Source: Alteromonadaceae bacterium 2753L.S.0a.02 (GTDB lineage Bacteria; Pseudomonadota; Gammaproteobacteria; Pseudomonadales; Cellvibrionaceae). From it: a stretch of 64,000 nucleotides of DNA. The notes below the pieces were generated by a model. That model saw only the letters and a list, made by a program, of their open reading frames with translations, made no database searches and was not told where the DNA came from. The translations under genes were made by a program, and so were the position numbers. The stretch lies in NCBI GenBank assembly GCA_007827375.1, contig VISH01000002.1, positions 1,079,001-1,143,000 on the forward strand. Direction: 5' to 3'. Of this stretch, positions 22,770 to 32,376 are shown piece after piece (the first letter of the stretch is position 1; each line of letters begins with the position of its first letter).

Positions 22770-23620
22770 GCTCGAATACGCAATGTTGAATCTAAAAGTT
22801 TGAAATCGGTACCTCAAACATACAAGGCTGCGCCTAAAAGATTGAAGCCGGTAACTCAAATCTGCAACGCTAAACCCAAAAGATTGAAGCCGGTAACTCA
22901 AATCTGCAACGTTAAACCCAAAAGATTGAAGCCGGTAACTCAAATCTGCAACGTTAAACCCAAAAGCTCGAAGGCGGCATCTCAAATCTGCAACGTTAAA
23001 CCCAAAAGCTCGAAGCCGGTAACTCAAATCTGCAACACTGAATCTAAAATCTTGAAGCTCGTACCTCAAACCTGCAACGCTGAACCCAAAAGCTCGGAGC
23101 CGGTACCTCAAACCTGTAACGCCGGAGCTAATAGCTTCAACGGGGTAAGTTAAAGCTCGAACGTCGGAGCTAAAAGCATCGGGGAGGGTACCTTCAACCC
23201 GCAACGCCGGAGCCAATAGCTTCAACGGGGTAAGTTAAAGCTCGAACGTCGAAGCTAAAAGCATCAGGGAGGGTACCTTCAACCCGCAACGCCGGAGCTA
23301 ATAGCTTCAACGGGGTAAGTTAAAGCTCGGACGTCGAAGCTAAAAGCATCAGGGAGGGTACCTCAAAGCTCCGACGTTGATGCTAAAAGCAGCAGGGGGG
23401 TACCTCAAAGTTCCGACGTTGATGCTAAAAGCAGCAGGGGGGGTACCTCAAAGCTCGGACGTTGATGCTAAAAGCAGCAATGGGGTACCTCAAAGCTTCG
23501 ACGTTGATGCTAAAAGCATCAATGGGGTACCTCAAAGCTCGGACGTTGATGCAAAAAGCATCAACAGGGTACCTCAAAGCTGTAACGTTGCTGCTAAAAG
23601 CATCAGGGGTCAGTACCGGG
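22770..23620. repeat. 20-unit degenerate array with 42-43 bp period
   Basis: A core of the form (g/c)c(t/c)aa(a/t)ag recurs at 22791, 22833, 22875, 22917, 22959, 23001, 23043, 23085, 23127, 23169, 23212, 23254, 23297, 23339, 23382, 23424, 23467, 23509, 23551 and 23593, i.e. every 42 or 43 bp. Units drift from CAAATCTGCAACGTTAAACC types on the left to GGGGTACCTCAAAGCTC types on the right. In the right half each core is an inverted repeat such as TTGATGC-taaaa-GCATCAA. A 7-bp palindrome (TTCGAGC/GCTCGAA) precedes the array. Because 42 is divisible by 3, long repeat-coded frames exist on both strands, but none has a ribosome-binding site. Confidence 0.85.
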
Positions 23621-23670
23621 GTAAGTAGCGGGGTAAGTACCGGGCAGGCATTCACCGGGAATACCACGGT

Positions 23671-25491
23671 TTACAGCGTCTTAAGAAAGGCCTTCCAGCC
23701 CCCAAATTCTGTTATATCTTTTGCGCCGGCAATTCCCCAGTTATCGCAAATAAATCCGCTAACCCAGGTGCCGTCGTTGAGTTGTACTTTTCCGATACCC
23801 AGCGGGGCGGGTATTTCATTCACAAAGCTGCCGAATTCCGCTGCGGGCAAGCGCCATATTTCCAACGCGATTGCCGCGCCGGATTCGTTATCGCGTACCA
23901 GTGCGGGGCGATGGGGCGGGCCGCCCGGCAGTGCGTAGAGGCGGTAATTGGGGGATGTGGTGGTGCTTGTTAATTTTTGTGCGCCGCGTTCCAGCAGCTG
24001 CCAGTTGAGTGGCAGGCCCTCAAGATGTGCGCCGCAAACGGCAACCTCAATGGTTTGATACGGCTCAGCTAAGGCGGTATTTCCCTGTGTTTTAAAGGCC
24101 TGCCCGAAGGCGCCGTAGTTGAGTTGCTGAATGTTTTGCAGCTGCGCGGCAATCGACAGTAAGTGTTTATCGTGTTGCGCATGGCTAAATAAAGTAACGC
24201 CATAACCGACACCATTTTTAAAAAAACCGATCGGAATCGCAATGGCGGCGTAGTCGAGCAAATTCATAAAGTTGGTGTAATAACCCATTTTCGAATTGAG
24301 CGCGATGGGGTCTTGTTCAACTTCCGTAATACTGAAATAACGCGGGTTGGTGGGCGTGAGTATGGCATCAACATTGGCCAGTTGCTGATCGGCCAGTTGC
24401 TTGAATTTTTGGAGTTTGTAGTTTGACGCAAAAGCATCCAGGGCCAGCGGCTTGTTGCCGTTGCCTATGATGGTTTTAATCACTGGCAGTAAAGCATCGG
24501 GTGCGCTTTCAATAAGTTTCTGCGTTGCCAGGTAGCGCTCGGCCACCCAAGGGCCTTCGTACAGTAATTTTGCGGCTTGCAGAAACGGCGCGAGGTCGAT
24601 TTCGCAGGTTTCAATGTCTGGCGGTAAATTTTCGAGGAATTGTGTGTAGAGCGTGTGTGCTTCGTCGCACGCGAAAAACTCCAGCGATTCTTTTGAGGGT
24701 ACGCCTAAGCGAAGCTGTTTTTGTTGCGCGTGATAATAGCGCTTGCTGTTACAGTACGCGGTTTTGCGGCTGTAAGCGTCGGCTTGGTCGAAACTCATGG
24801 CGCAATCAAAAACGTGGTTGGCATCGTCGCAGTTAAACGCGAAGATGCTCACGCAGTCGAGGCTCTTGCAGGCCGGTACAACGCCCTTACAACTCAGTAG
24901 CCCGCGCGTTGGCTTTAAGCCCACGAGGTTGTTCAGCGAGGCGGGCACCCGGCCCGAGCCTGCGGTGTCGGTGCCCAGTGAAAAACTGACTAAACCCAGG
25001 GCAACAGCAACCGCAGAACCCGAGCTGGAGCCGCCGGAAATAATCGTATCGTTTAGGGCATTTTTACACGGCCCCCAGGGCTCGGGAGAGCGCACGCCAA
25101 CCAGCCCCGTGGCAAACTGATCCATATTGGTTTTACCCAATGGTATGGCGCCGGCGGCAATTAAATTTGTCACAACGCTCGCTGAGCTTTCTGGAACGTA
25201 ACTGAATTCCGGGCAGGCGGCTGTGGTGGCTACGCCGGCTAAATCGATATTGTCTTTAATCGCAAAAGGAATTCCGTAAAGCGGAAGGCTGTCGATCTCG
25301 GCGCGTTCCAGGGTGGTTAAATAGGGTTGCAATTGTTCGCTGGATAATCGGCTGATCCAGATGGGGTTGTGTTCGATGCTATCGGCTTTTTCAAGCAGCG
25401 CTGCAATAAGCTGTGCCGGAGAAAAGTCGCCGGCGCGGTAGTGCTTGAGCAATCCAGAAACGGTTAAATCAATTTTTTCAAGATTAAGCAT
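23671..25491 (-). CDS. atzF: Allophanate hydrolase
   Basis: 606-aa amidase-signature enzyme that splits allophanate to ammonia and CO2 in the cytoplasm, the last step of the guanidine/urea carboxylase route. The catalytic Ser-cisSer-Lys triad is visible: K79 (AIKDN), S155 (GGSSSGSA) and S179 (DTAGSGR). The C-terminal domain (from about residue 470, with YALPGGPPHRPALV) is the small second domain typical of AtzF. Overlaps the carboxylase end by 8 nt, so translation is coupled. It is the last gene of the operon; the repeat array begins soon after the stop. Confidence 0.95.
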   Translation of the reverse strand: MLNLEKIDLTVSGLLKHYRAGDFSPAQLIAALLEKADSIEHNPIWISRLSSEQLQPYLTTLERAEIDSLPLYGIPFAIKDNIDLAGVATTAACPEFSYVPESSASVVTNLIAAGAIPLGKTNMDQFATGLVGVRSPEPWGPCKNALNDTIISGGSSSGSAVAVALGLVSFSLGTDTAGSGRVPASLNNLVGLKPTRGLLSCKGVVPACKSLDCVSIFAFNCDDANHVFDCAMSFDQADAYSRKTAYCNSKRYYHAQQKQLRLGVPSKESLEFFACDEAHTLYTQFLENLPPDIETCEIDLAPFLQAAKLLYEGPWVAERYLATQKLIESAPDALLPVIKTIIGNGNKPLALDAFASNYKLQKFKQLADQQLANVDAILTPTNPRYFSITEVEQDPIALNSKMGYYTNFMNLLDYAAIAIPIGFFKNGVGYGVTLFSHAQHDKHLLSIAAQLQNIQQLNYGAFGQAFKTQGNTALAEPYQTIEVAVCGAHLEGLPLNWQLLERGAQKLTSTTTSPNYRLYALPGGPPHRPALVRDNESGAAIALEIWRLPAAEFGSFVNEIPAPLGIGKVQLNDGTWVSGFICDNWGIAGAKDITEFGGWKAFLKTL

Positions 25492-28400
25492 TTTCGATAA
25501 CTCCTAAAACTTTTCCCGCTGAAATACGATCACCTTCATTGCAATTACGTTTGATCAGGGTGCCGCTGCAGGGGGCAGTAATTTCTATTTCCATTTTCAT
25601 GGATTCCAGAATACAAACAACATCGCCTTCGTTAACCGCGGCCCCCAGTTCAACTTGCCACTGCCATAAACTACCCGCGGCGGGGCTTTCCAGTGGGCTG
25701 CAATTATCCGGTAGTAGGCTGTCTTGTTCGTCGTTCTGCGGGCTTATTTCCGTTTCAAAATTCATTTGCCCGGATTCAATCCAGTGTTGCAGCTCGGCAT
25801 CGAACGCTGTTTGGCGTTGTTGCGTAAACGCGTCGATACTCGCCTGGTTACGGTTTATAAAGCCTTGATATTCATGCAGGGAAAACGTGGTTTGTTCTAT
25901 TTTCAAGGGGTATTCGCCGCGCGGGAATTTCTTGCGAATGTCCTGCAGTTCCTCGGAGGAAACTTCGTAAAAGCGTATCTGGTCGAAAAAGCGTAATAGC
26001 CAGGGTTGGCTGAATTCCCGGGTCTGTTTGTATTTATTCCACATCTGCAAGGTGCGACCGATAAATTGATAGCCGCCCGGGCCCTCCATGCCGTAAACGC
26101 ACAAATAGGCACCGCCAATACCCACGGAATTCTCGGCGGTCCAGGTTCGCGCCGGGTTGTATTTGGTGGTAACCAGACGGTGGCGGGGGTCCATCGGCGT
26201 GGCGACCGGTGCTCCGAGATACACATCACCCAGCCCCATTACCACGTAGGATGCATCGAACACGGTTTGCTTCACGGCCTCAATGGAATCCAGGCCATTA
26301 ATGCGCCGAATAAATTCAATATTATCGGGACACCAGGGCGCGTTTTTTCGCACGGATTGCATGTATTTTTGCACCGCTAATTGGCAGGCTTCATCGTTCC
26401 AGCTCAGAGGCAGGTGAACAATGCGTGCCGGAATGGGCTGGTGTTGCAGTTGCTCAAGACTTTGTTCCGCATCGCGCAAAATTGTCAGCAGTTCATCGAC
26501 CGATAAGAGCAGATTATTGTAGTGAATTTGCAGCGAGCGAATACCGGGCGTTAATTCGAGAATATTGTCGATTTGCAAAGTCTGTAAATGCAACATCAAA
26601 GCATGGGCGCGAAAACGTAAGGCAATGTCTAATTGCTGTGGCCCGTATTCCACCAGCACATTGTCATCGCCGGCAACGCGATAGCACACTTCGATTTGCG
26701 TCTCGCTGGCAGGTGTGTGGTGCAGCACTGGCGTGGCCGTTGTGATATCAACGGCTTGGTAAGGAAGGGGTTCTGAACGGGCAAGCGTTGCACAGGTATG
26801 TAACTGGGCGCGCTCCAGGGCTTCCGCAGTTGGGATTGAAACCGCTTCGAATTGTACGCTATCCCCGGCTTTAAGCTGGCCCAGTTTCCAAAGGTCTGCT
26901 TTGATCACCGTGGCGGGGCACACAAAGCCTCCCAGCGAAGGGCCGTCTGGGCCGAGTATCACGGGCATATCCCCGGTAAAATCGATCGTGCCGATGGCGT
27001 AGGCGTTGTCGTGAATATTCGAGGGGTGCATGCCGGCTTCGCCACCGGTGTTACGCGCCCATTGCGGTTTCGGGCCGATAAGTCGAATGCCGGTGCGACT
27101 GGAGTTGTAATGGATTTCCCATTTCGCGTTAAAAAAAGTGTGTATATCCTCTGCGGTGAAAAAATCCGGCGCGCCGTGGGGGCCGTAAATAACGCGAATT
27201 TTCCAGTCATTACTGATTGCCGGTTGCAATTCAGAAATATCCTGCGGCGCTACCGCGCTCTCCTGTTGTGCGAGATGCAGCACATCGCCGGTGCGCAAAC
27301 TGCGGCCGCTGAAACCACCGAACTGGCCCAAGGTAAACGTCGCCTGGGAGCCGAGGTATTGATTACCTTCCAGGCCGCCCGCAATCAATAAATAGGCACG
27401 GGCGCCGGCGGCCAGGGGTTTTCCAATTTTCAGAGTTTGCCCGGCAGACGCCGTGTAAATCTGATAAAACGCAAGGGCTTGATCATCGATACTCGCTGTA
27501 AATTCAGCGCCGGTGAGTATAAACGTGGTTTCACAATTAAAAACCAGGGTCGGCCCCTGTAAGGTTATTTCAAGCCCGGCGGCGTTGTCGCTGTTTCCCA
27601 GGGCGCGGTTGCCGAGCCGGAAGCTGTAATTATCAAAAGGCCCGGAAGGTGGCACACCGATATCCCAATAACCGGTTCGACCGGGATAATCCTGAATCGT
27701 GGTTAGGGTGCCACCGCTGACAACATCAATGGTGCTTGGTGAAAATGTAAAGTTATTTAGAAAACGGGTGAATATTTTACCGTGCTGTAATTCATCGCTG
27801 CTCAGTAAGCTTTGAATATAATCGCCGTTGGTTTCAATACCCTGAATTCGGGTTTCTTTCAGGGTATTTGCAAGCCCTTGAATGGCCGCATTTCTGGTAT
27901 CCGCGGTTACAATAATTTTTGCCAGCATGGGGTCGAAATACGGCGAGACTTCCACGCCGGTTTCAATCCAATGGTCGATGCGCAATGCGGGGTGGGGTTC
28001 GGGAAATTCGACGCAAGACAGCAAGCCGGCGCTGGGTTGAAAATTTTTGTGGGGATCTTCGGCGTAAATTCGCGCTTGTATGGCGTGCCCTTTAAGGTGG
28101 TGTTGCTGGCGCAGCGCCTGAATATCGCCCAGCGTGCCCGCGGCCTGCTTGATCATCCATTCCACCAAATCAACCGCAAATACCTGTTCGCTTACGCCGT
28201 GCTCCACCTGCAAGCGGGTGTTCACTTCCAGAAAATAAAATTGATTACTGGTCTGGTCGTAAATAAATTCAACCGTGCCCGCGTTAAGGTAATTTACCGA
28301 GGCCAATAGGCGAGTCGCGGTTTCGTGGAGTTCGTTGCGAACCGCATCGGGAATATTCGGCGCCGGCGTTTCTTCAATTACCTTTTGATGGCGGCGCTGC

Positions 28401-29089
28401 GCCGAGCAATCCCGCTCGCCAAAGGCCACCGCTTTACCATTGCCATCACCAAACACCTGCACTTCGATATGCCGTGCAAATTCGATATATTTTTCGATAA
28501 ATACACCGTCGTTGGCGAAGTTATTGGCGCCGAGGCGGCGAACGGAATCAAAATTTTTAGCAAGCTCGTCGCGATCGCGGCAGATCTGCATTCCAATTCC
28601 GCCACCCCCTGCAGTGCTTTTTAAAATAATGGGATAACCCGTGGCATCGGCCGCTGCTTGCGCTTCGTCAATCGAGTTAAGAAGTTCACTGCCCGCCAGC
28701 AGAGGCACATGGGCTTGTTGTGCAATTGCGCGGGCTTCGTGTTTCAACCCGAAGGCATTCATATGCTCGGGGCGAGGGCCAATGAAAACAATATGGCGTT
28801 TATCGCATTCGGCCACGAATTCCGGGTTTTCACTCAGAAAACCGTAGCCAGGGTGCACCGCCTCAATACCTGCTTTTTCCATAATGGCGAACAGTTTGCC
28901 GGTATTTAAGTAAGTATTTGCGGCAGGGCCATCACCCAGTGAATAGGCTTCATCGGCCTGAGTGACATGCAGCGATTGAGCATCCGCTTCGCTGTAAACC
29001 GCTACAGCGGTGATACCCATTTTCTTCAGGGTTCGGGTGATACGGGTGGCGATCGCGCCACGGTTGGCGATGAGTACTTTTTTAAACAT
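25484..29089 (-). CDS. Biotin-dependent guanidine carboxylase (annotated type: urea carboxylase)
   Basis: 1201 aa from MFKKVLIANRGAIA (an upstream in-frame ATG at 29104 is less likely). Domains: biotin carboxylase (about 1-450; ATP grasp with KSTAGGGGIGM), the KipA-like half of the carboxyltransferase (about 470-770, DYPGRTGYWDIGVPPSGPFD), the KipI-like half (about 800-1010), and a biotinyl domain with ESMKMEIEI, biotin on K1165. Uses ATP and bicarbonate to carboxylate the substrate. Close homologues controlled by ykkC riboswitches and accompanied by the two DUF1989 proteins prefer guanidine over urea, and this operon has both. Substrate is thus inferred from context. About 1.1 kb of non-coding repeat separates it from the upstream genes. 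Confidence 0.93.
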   Translation of the reverse strand: MFKKVLIANRGAIATRITRTLKKMGITAVAVYSEADAQSLHVTQADEAYSLGDGPAANTYLNTGKLFAIMEKAGIEAVHPGYGFLSENPEFVAECDKRHIVFIGPRPEHMNAFGLKHEARAIAQQAHVPLLAGSELLNSIDEAQAAADATGYPIILKSTAGGGGIGMQICRDRDELAKNFDSVRRLGANNFANDGVFIEKYIEFARHIEVQVFGDGNGKAVAFGERDCSAQRRHQKVIEETPAPNIPDAVRNELHETATRLLASVNYLNAGTVEFIYDQTSNQFYFLEVNTRLQVEHGVSEQVFAVDLVEWMIKQAAGTLGDIQALRQQHHLKGHAIQARIYAEDPHKNFQPSAGLLSCVEFPEPHPALRIDHWIETGVEVSPYFDPMLAKIIVTADTRNAAIQGLANTLKETRIQGIETNGDYIQSLLSSDELQHGKIFTRFLNNFTFSPSTIDVVSGGTLTTIQDYPGRTGYWDIGVPPSGPFDNYSFRLGNRALGNSDNAAGLEITLQGPTLVFNCETTFILTGAEFTASIDDQALAFYQIYTASAGQTLKIGKPLAAGARAYLLIAGGLEGNQYLGSQATFTLGQFGGFSGRSLRTGDVLHLAQQESAVAPQDISELQPAISNDWKIRVIYGPHGAPDFFTAEDIHTFFNAKWEIHYNSSRTGIRLIGPKPQWARNTGGEAGMHPSNIHDNAYAIGTIDFTGDMPVILGPDGPSLGGFVCPATVIKADLWKLGQLKAGDSVQFEAVSIPTAEALERAQLHTCATLARSEPLPYQAVDITTATPVLHHTPASETQIEVCYRVAGDDNVLVEYGPQQLDIALRFRAHALMLHLQTLQIDNILELTPGIRSLQIHYNNLLLSVDELLTILRDAEQSLEQLQHQPIPARIVHLPLSWNDEACQLAVQKYMQSVRKNAPWCPDNIEFIRRINGLDSIEAVKQTVFDASYVVMGLGDVYLGAPVATPMDPRHRLVTTKYNPARTWTAENSVGIGGAYLCVYGMEGPGGYQFIGRTLQMWNKYKQTREFSQPWLLRFFDQIRFYEVSSEELQDIRKKFPRGEYPLKIEQTTFSLHEYQGFINRNQASIDAFTQQRQTAFDAELQHWIESGQMNFETEISPQNDEQDSLLPDNCSPLESPAAGSLWQWQVELGAAVNEGDVVCILESMKMEIEITAPCSGTLIKRNCNEGDRISAGKVLGVIENA

Positions 29090-29439
29090 GATAAGTTTTC
29101 TCATGTTTTTTTGCGGGTCGTCCCGCGTGGAGAGTTGTCTTTTATGCCGGTCGTCCGGAAGACGTTTCTTCAGGTTTTTTTTGCCCTTTTGGGGCGGGGC
29201 CTTTATTTAGGCTTAATTGTACAATTTAGTTGTGGCTCTTACCCTGTGGGTTTGTGTTACAGTTTTTCTCAAAATTCTGGTATAGCTTAAATTGCTGATT
29301 TTTTTATACCCTTGTGGGAGGGTGTTTATGTTCGGGCTTAATCGTAAGCTTTGATTCAGTAGCGCTTCCCAGCGGGGGGTTACATGCGCGTTAAATTGTC
29401 TCCTGGTTTGTTATAACCTTAACTTTATATTTTATCGCA

Positions 29440-30060
29440 TGCCCTCGCCGGGCGGGCATTCATTTTCTTTGCGTGGCCAAAGAAAACGAATCAAAAGAAA
29501 GGCCACCCCGAATCGGGTCGCTGCGCGATCCCCTCCCTCCAGCGCCATTTTCCCGGTCGGCGTGAGAGGGCGTCCTGCCCTCGCACACCTCAGCTGCACC
29601 TCCTGTGCAGCTGACCGCAAAAATAACGCCTCCACTCGGCCCTCATAGGGGCCCCGGTCGCGAGTTAGAATCATCGTTGGGGTGGCGGCAGCGAAAAAAA
29701 AACATAAAAACCTTTAAATCAAAATGCTTTACAGAAAAACCATCCCCTCCATGCGCCTAGCCTCTTCCCCATCTCGATGCTTGTCGCATTGCGCTTGCGA
29801 CAACGGGGCCCCTTGAAGGGCCGAGTGGAGGCGTAAATTCGGGGGTAAAACGCACAGGGAAGTGCGTTTTAGGGATGCGCGGCCTGGATGGCCGCTCAGC
29901 CCGACCGCCTAATTTGCGCCGGAGCGAGGGGATCGCGTTAGCGACCCTGATAGGGGTGTGCTTTTGACGCACAGGGATGTGCTAATGCCGCGGGCGCATG
30001 GATGCGCAAGAGCGGCCTTTTCGTTAGGTTTCTTTTGCACAAGCAAAAGAAAAGTAACCC
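29440..30060. repeat. Large imperfect inverted repeat of a GC-rich non-coding element
   Basis: Two arms face each other around about 29,730. CGCCTCCACTCGGCCC (29627 on) with AGGGGCCCC is mirrored at 29795-29833. GGGTCGCTGCGCGATCCCCT (29515 on) is mirrored near 29925-29955. The outer part, with TTTCTTTGCGTGGCCAAAGA, has a counterpart near 30,030. The same kind of sequence occurs as a dispersed repeat in many proteobacterial genomes and yields spurious frames on both strands. No gene is supported in 29105-30211; the parts outside the arms are AT-rich (left) or A/C-rich (right). Confidence 0.75.
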
Positions 30061-30211
30061 CCCGCTGGGTAGGCGCTACATTCTATAAACTTTCGCCTCT
30101 GCAAGAGAAAAACCACCCCGCTGGAAAAGCGCTACAAAATAAAAATCACGCACAGAAGCCAAAAGCAAACCCACCACCAAACAACACCTACAAAAAAACC
30201 ACCCCAAAACC

Positions 30212-30850
30212 CTACCCCCAAATAAAAATCTCCACCGGCGTAGGATTATACCCATTACACGGATTATTCAACTGCGGACAATTGGAAACCAAAACCAACA
30301 CATCCATTTTCGCGACCATCTCCACATATTTCCCCGGCGCTGAAATGCCGTCCTCAAAGGTCAAGCCACCTTCCGCGGTTATTGGCACGTTCATAAAAAA
30401 ATTAATGTTGTGCGTTATATCGCGTTTGCTTAAACCCAGGTGTTCATTTTCGCCGATGGCAAGCATCCAACTGTCGCGGCAGGCGTGCATGCAGCGTTTT
30501 TCCAGGTCGTAGCGCACGGTGTTGCTTTCTGTGGCGCAGGCGCCGCCGAGGGTGTCGTGGCGGCCGCAGGTGTCTGCGGTAATTTCCAATAGCGGATTAC
30601 CAAAGTTTGAAAGTAGTGTCGTGCCCGCAGTTAAATACACATTGCCCTGCTCGCAAATGGTATCCATGGCGCTGTAGCGCTCAGCGATGTTGTCGGCATT
30701 GTAAAACAGGGTATCGGCAGCCTGATTGCCCTCAAGATCTGTAATGCGCAGGGTTTCTCCCGCCAGTACTTTTTTTAACAGGTAATCGCCCGCGGGAACA
30801 ACGATGGATTCTTTGGCCTGTTCGGGTGCCAGTGAACTTTCTTTGATCAT
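30212..30850 (-). CDS. cgdB: Carboxyguanidine deiminase subunit (urea amidolyase-associated protein 2)
   Basis: 212-aa DUF1989 protein. Conserved segments: VPAGDYLLKKVLAGETLRIT, DLEGNQAADTLFYNADN, Cys-containing DTCGRHDTLGGACATESNT, and NINFFMNVPITAEGGLTFED. With its partner it removes ammonia from carboxyguanidine to give allophanate (known for CgdAB). Overlaps the partner gene by 4 nt (ATGA), consistent with a heteromeric enzyme. It is the last gene before the inverted-repeat interruption. Subunit letter assigned by length and order. Confidence 0.85.
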   Translation of the reverse strand: MIKESSLAPEQAKESIVVPAGDYLLKKVLAGETLRITDLEGNQAADTLFYNADNIAERYSAMDTICEQGNVYLTAGTTLLSNFGNPLLEITADTCGRHDTLGGACATESNTVRYDLEKRCMHACRDSWMLAIGENEHLGLSKRDITHNINFFMNVPITAEGGLTFEDGISAPGKYVEMVAKMDVLVLVSNCPQLNNPCNGYNPTPVEIFIWG

Positions 30851-31569
30851 GATGCAATCCCCAAATGGTAGAGGCGATTATTTTCGAAGCCACGTTTGTT
30901 TTCGGGGCGGAAGTTCATGCAGTAGTCGTCATCGCCCACAGGTTCGGATTCGAACATTTCACAAAGCACCGGTTTTCTTGGGTAGTTTTCTGCAGCGCTC
31001 AGCGGATGAGGGCAGTTGTGCATAACGACCAGGGTATCCATCTCAAAGCGCAATGAAATCGAGGTGCCGGCATGGGCGGCACTGGAATCCAGTGATAAAT
31101 TGCCGAGCTTGTCCACAATCACTTTACTAAACAGGTTAAGGTTAGCGCCCATATCGCGCTCGTTAAGGCCATATTTTGTGAGTTCCACAAGAAAGGCATC
31201 GAAGCCATTTTGATGCCATTCGTTGCGGGCTTCCTGATAGCTCAGTGCGCCCCACTGTTTTTCGATATGTTTTTTTGTTGAGTTGCCGCAAACCGATTCG
31301 TGCCAACCAAACTCGTCATCGATAATGGAGCAAAATATGCGACCCATATCGGAATACAGGCAGTTGCCTTTGGTGAGCTTAAAGGTGTGTTGGCACTTTA
31401 GGGTATCCGGTGCGTTGTAGCGCTCTAATAAATTTTCGGGATTGTAAAACATCATTCCAATATTAGCGCCGCCTTCCAGGTCGGTGAGCTTCAGCGTAAT
31501 ACCGCGTTTTATTTTCAGCGACCAGTGGCTGGCCGGTGGTAGCGTGTAATTGTAGAGTGCTTGCTTCAT
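30847..31569 (-). CDS. cgdA: Carboxyguanidine deiminase subunit (urea amidolyase-associated protein 1)
   Basis: 240-aa DUF1989 protein homologous to its neighbour. Segments: ASHWSLKIKRGITLKLTDLE, GANIGMMFYNPENLLERYNA, GWHESVCGNSTKKHIEKQWG, NLFSKVIVDKLGNLSLDSS and MDTLVVMHNCPHPL. Cys and His residues at matching places in both subunits suggest a shared metal site. Works with the second subunit on carboxyguanidine in the cytoplasm. Follows the ABC ATPase by 12 nt. Symbol by analogy with characterised guanidine operons. Confidence 0.85.
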   Translation of the reverse strand: MKQALYNYTLPPASHWSLKIKRGITLKLTDLEGGANIGMMFYNPENLLERYNAPDTLKCQHTFKLTKGNCLYSDMGRIFCSIIDDEFGWHESVCGNSTKKHIEKQWGALSYQEARNEWHQNGFDAFLVELTKYGLNERDMGANLNLFSKVIVDKLGNLSLDSSAAHAGTSISLRFEMDTLVVMHNCPHPLSAAENYPRKPVLCEMFESEPVGDDDYCMNFRPENKRGFENNRLYHLGIAS

Positions 31570-31581
31570 GGTAATTGTTGC

Positions 31582-32376
31582 TCAGGCAATCGCCGCCTGA
31601 GCTTCCTCCTGTGCTTTTTGTGTGTCGTCCATGATTTGATCGAGGTGGTGTGCCTCGGTTTGAGTGACGTCCAGGTCGTAGGTAATTTGTGCCCCAAATG
31701 CGCCGGGCGCTTGTGGGTCGTAGCGGTCTTTATCGAACACCCACAAACGGGTGCCGAGATAAAATCCTTCTTTAATATCGTGGGTGATCATAAATATGGT
31801 GAGCTGGTGTTCGGTCCAGAGTTGCAGTACCAGCTTGTGCATATCGGCGCGTATACCTGGGTCGAGTGCACCAAAGGGTTCATCCAACAATAATATGCGC
31901 GGCTTTTTAATCAGTGACTGCGCCAGTGCCAGGCGCTGCTGCATACCGCCAGAGAGTTCGTGCGGGTATTTATTTAAGGCGTGCCCCAGGCCGACCAATT
32001 CCAGCATTTCTCCGGCTTCGGCAAGTGCCTGTTTTCTGGCTTTACCAAATAAGCGCGCGGTAAAAGGACTTTTTTCTAGCTCCTTGGCCATCACAACATT
32101 TTGCACTGCGGTAAGATGGGGAAACACCGAGTAGCGCTGAAAAACAATTCCGCGTTCTTCGTTGGGTTCGGCAACCAGAGGGTGACCATCCAATATAATC
32201 TGACCGCGACTCGGCGATTCGGTACCGAGTAACATTTTTAAGAAGGTTGTTTTGCCACAGCCTGATGCGCCGACGATGGTAATAAAATCGCCCTTTTCTA
32301 CGTGTTGGTTGAGTTGTTCAAGTACCACTTGGTCGCCGTACTCTTTCCAAACATTCTTAACGTGTAAATAACTCAT
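31582..32376 (-). CDS. ABC transporter ATPase, guanidine importer
   Basis: 264 aa of the nitrate/sulfonate/taurine subfamily. Walker A VGASGCGKTTF, Q-loop region VFQRYSVFP, signature LSGGMQQRLAL, Walker B ILLLDEPFGALD, switch His in MITHD. Drives uptake through the permease encoded next to it. The ATG overlaps the permease stop by one base. Substrate inferred from the guanidine-I riboswitch at the head of the operon and the catabolic genes behind it. Confidence 0.92.
   Translation of the reverse strand: MSYLHVKNVWKEYGDQVVLEQLNQHVEKGDFITIVGASGCGKTTFLKMLLGTESPSRGQIILDGHPLVAEPNEERGIVFQRYSVFPHLTAVQNVVMAKELEKSPFTARLFGKARKQALAEAGEMLELVGLGHALNKYPHELSGGMQQRLALAQSLIKKPRILLLDEPFGALDPGIRADMHKLVLQLWTEHQLTIFMITHDIKEGFYLGTRLWVFDKDRYDPQAPGAFGAQITYDLDVTQTEAHHLDQIMDDTQKAQEEAQAAIA

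Noticed and set aside
22596..23225. Repeat protein of 209 aa on the minus strand (14-residue repeats such as VADLSYRLQSFGFN) and similar plus-strand frames
   Set aside because: Frames stay open on both strands because the period is 42 bp; no RBS, no consistent start, and the frame also crosses the IS110 border.
22770..23620. CRISPR array
   Set aside because: Period is regular, but there is no constant repeat with variable spacers; the whole unit drifts gradually. No cas genes nearby.
29432..29972. Short frames in the GC-rich repeat
   Set aside because: They arise from inverted copies of a dispersed non-coding element; compositions are unnatural and arms mirror each other.
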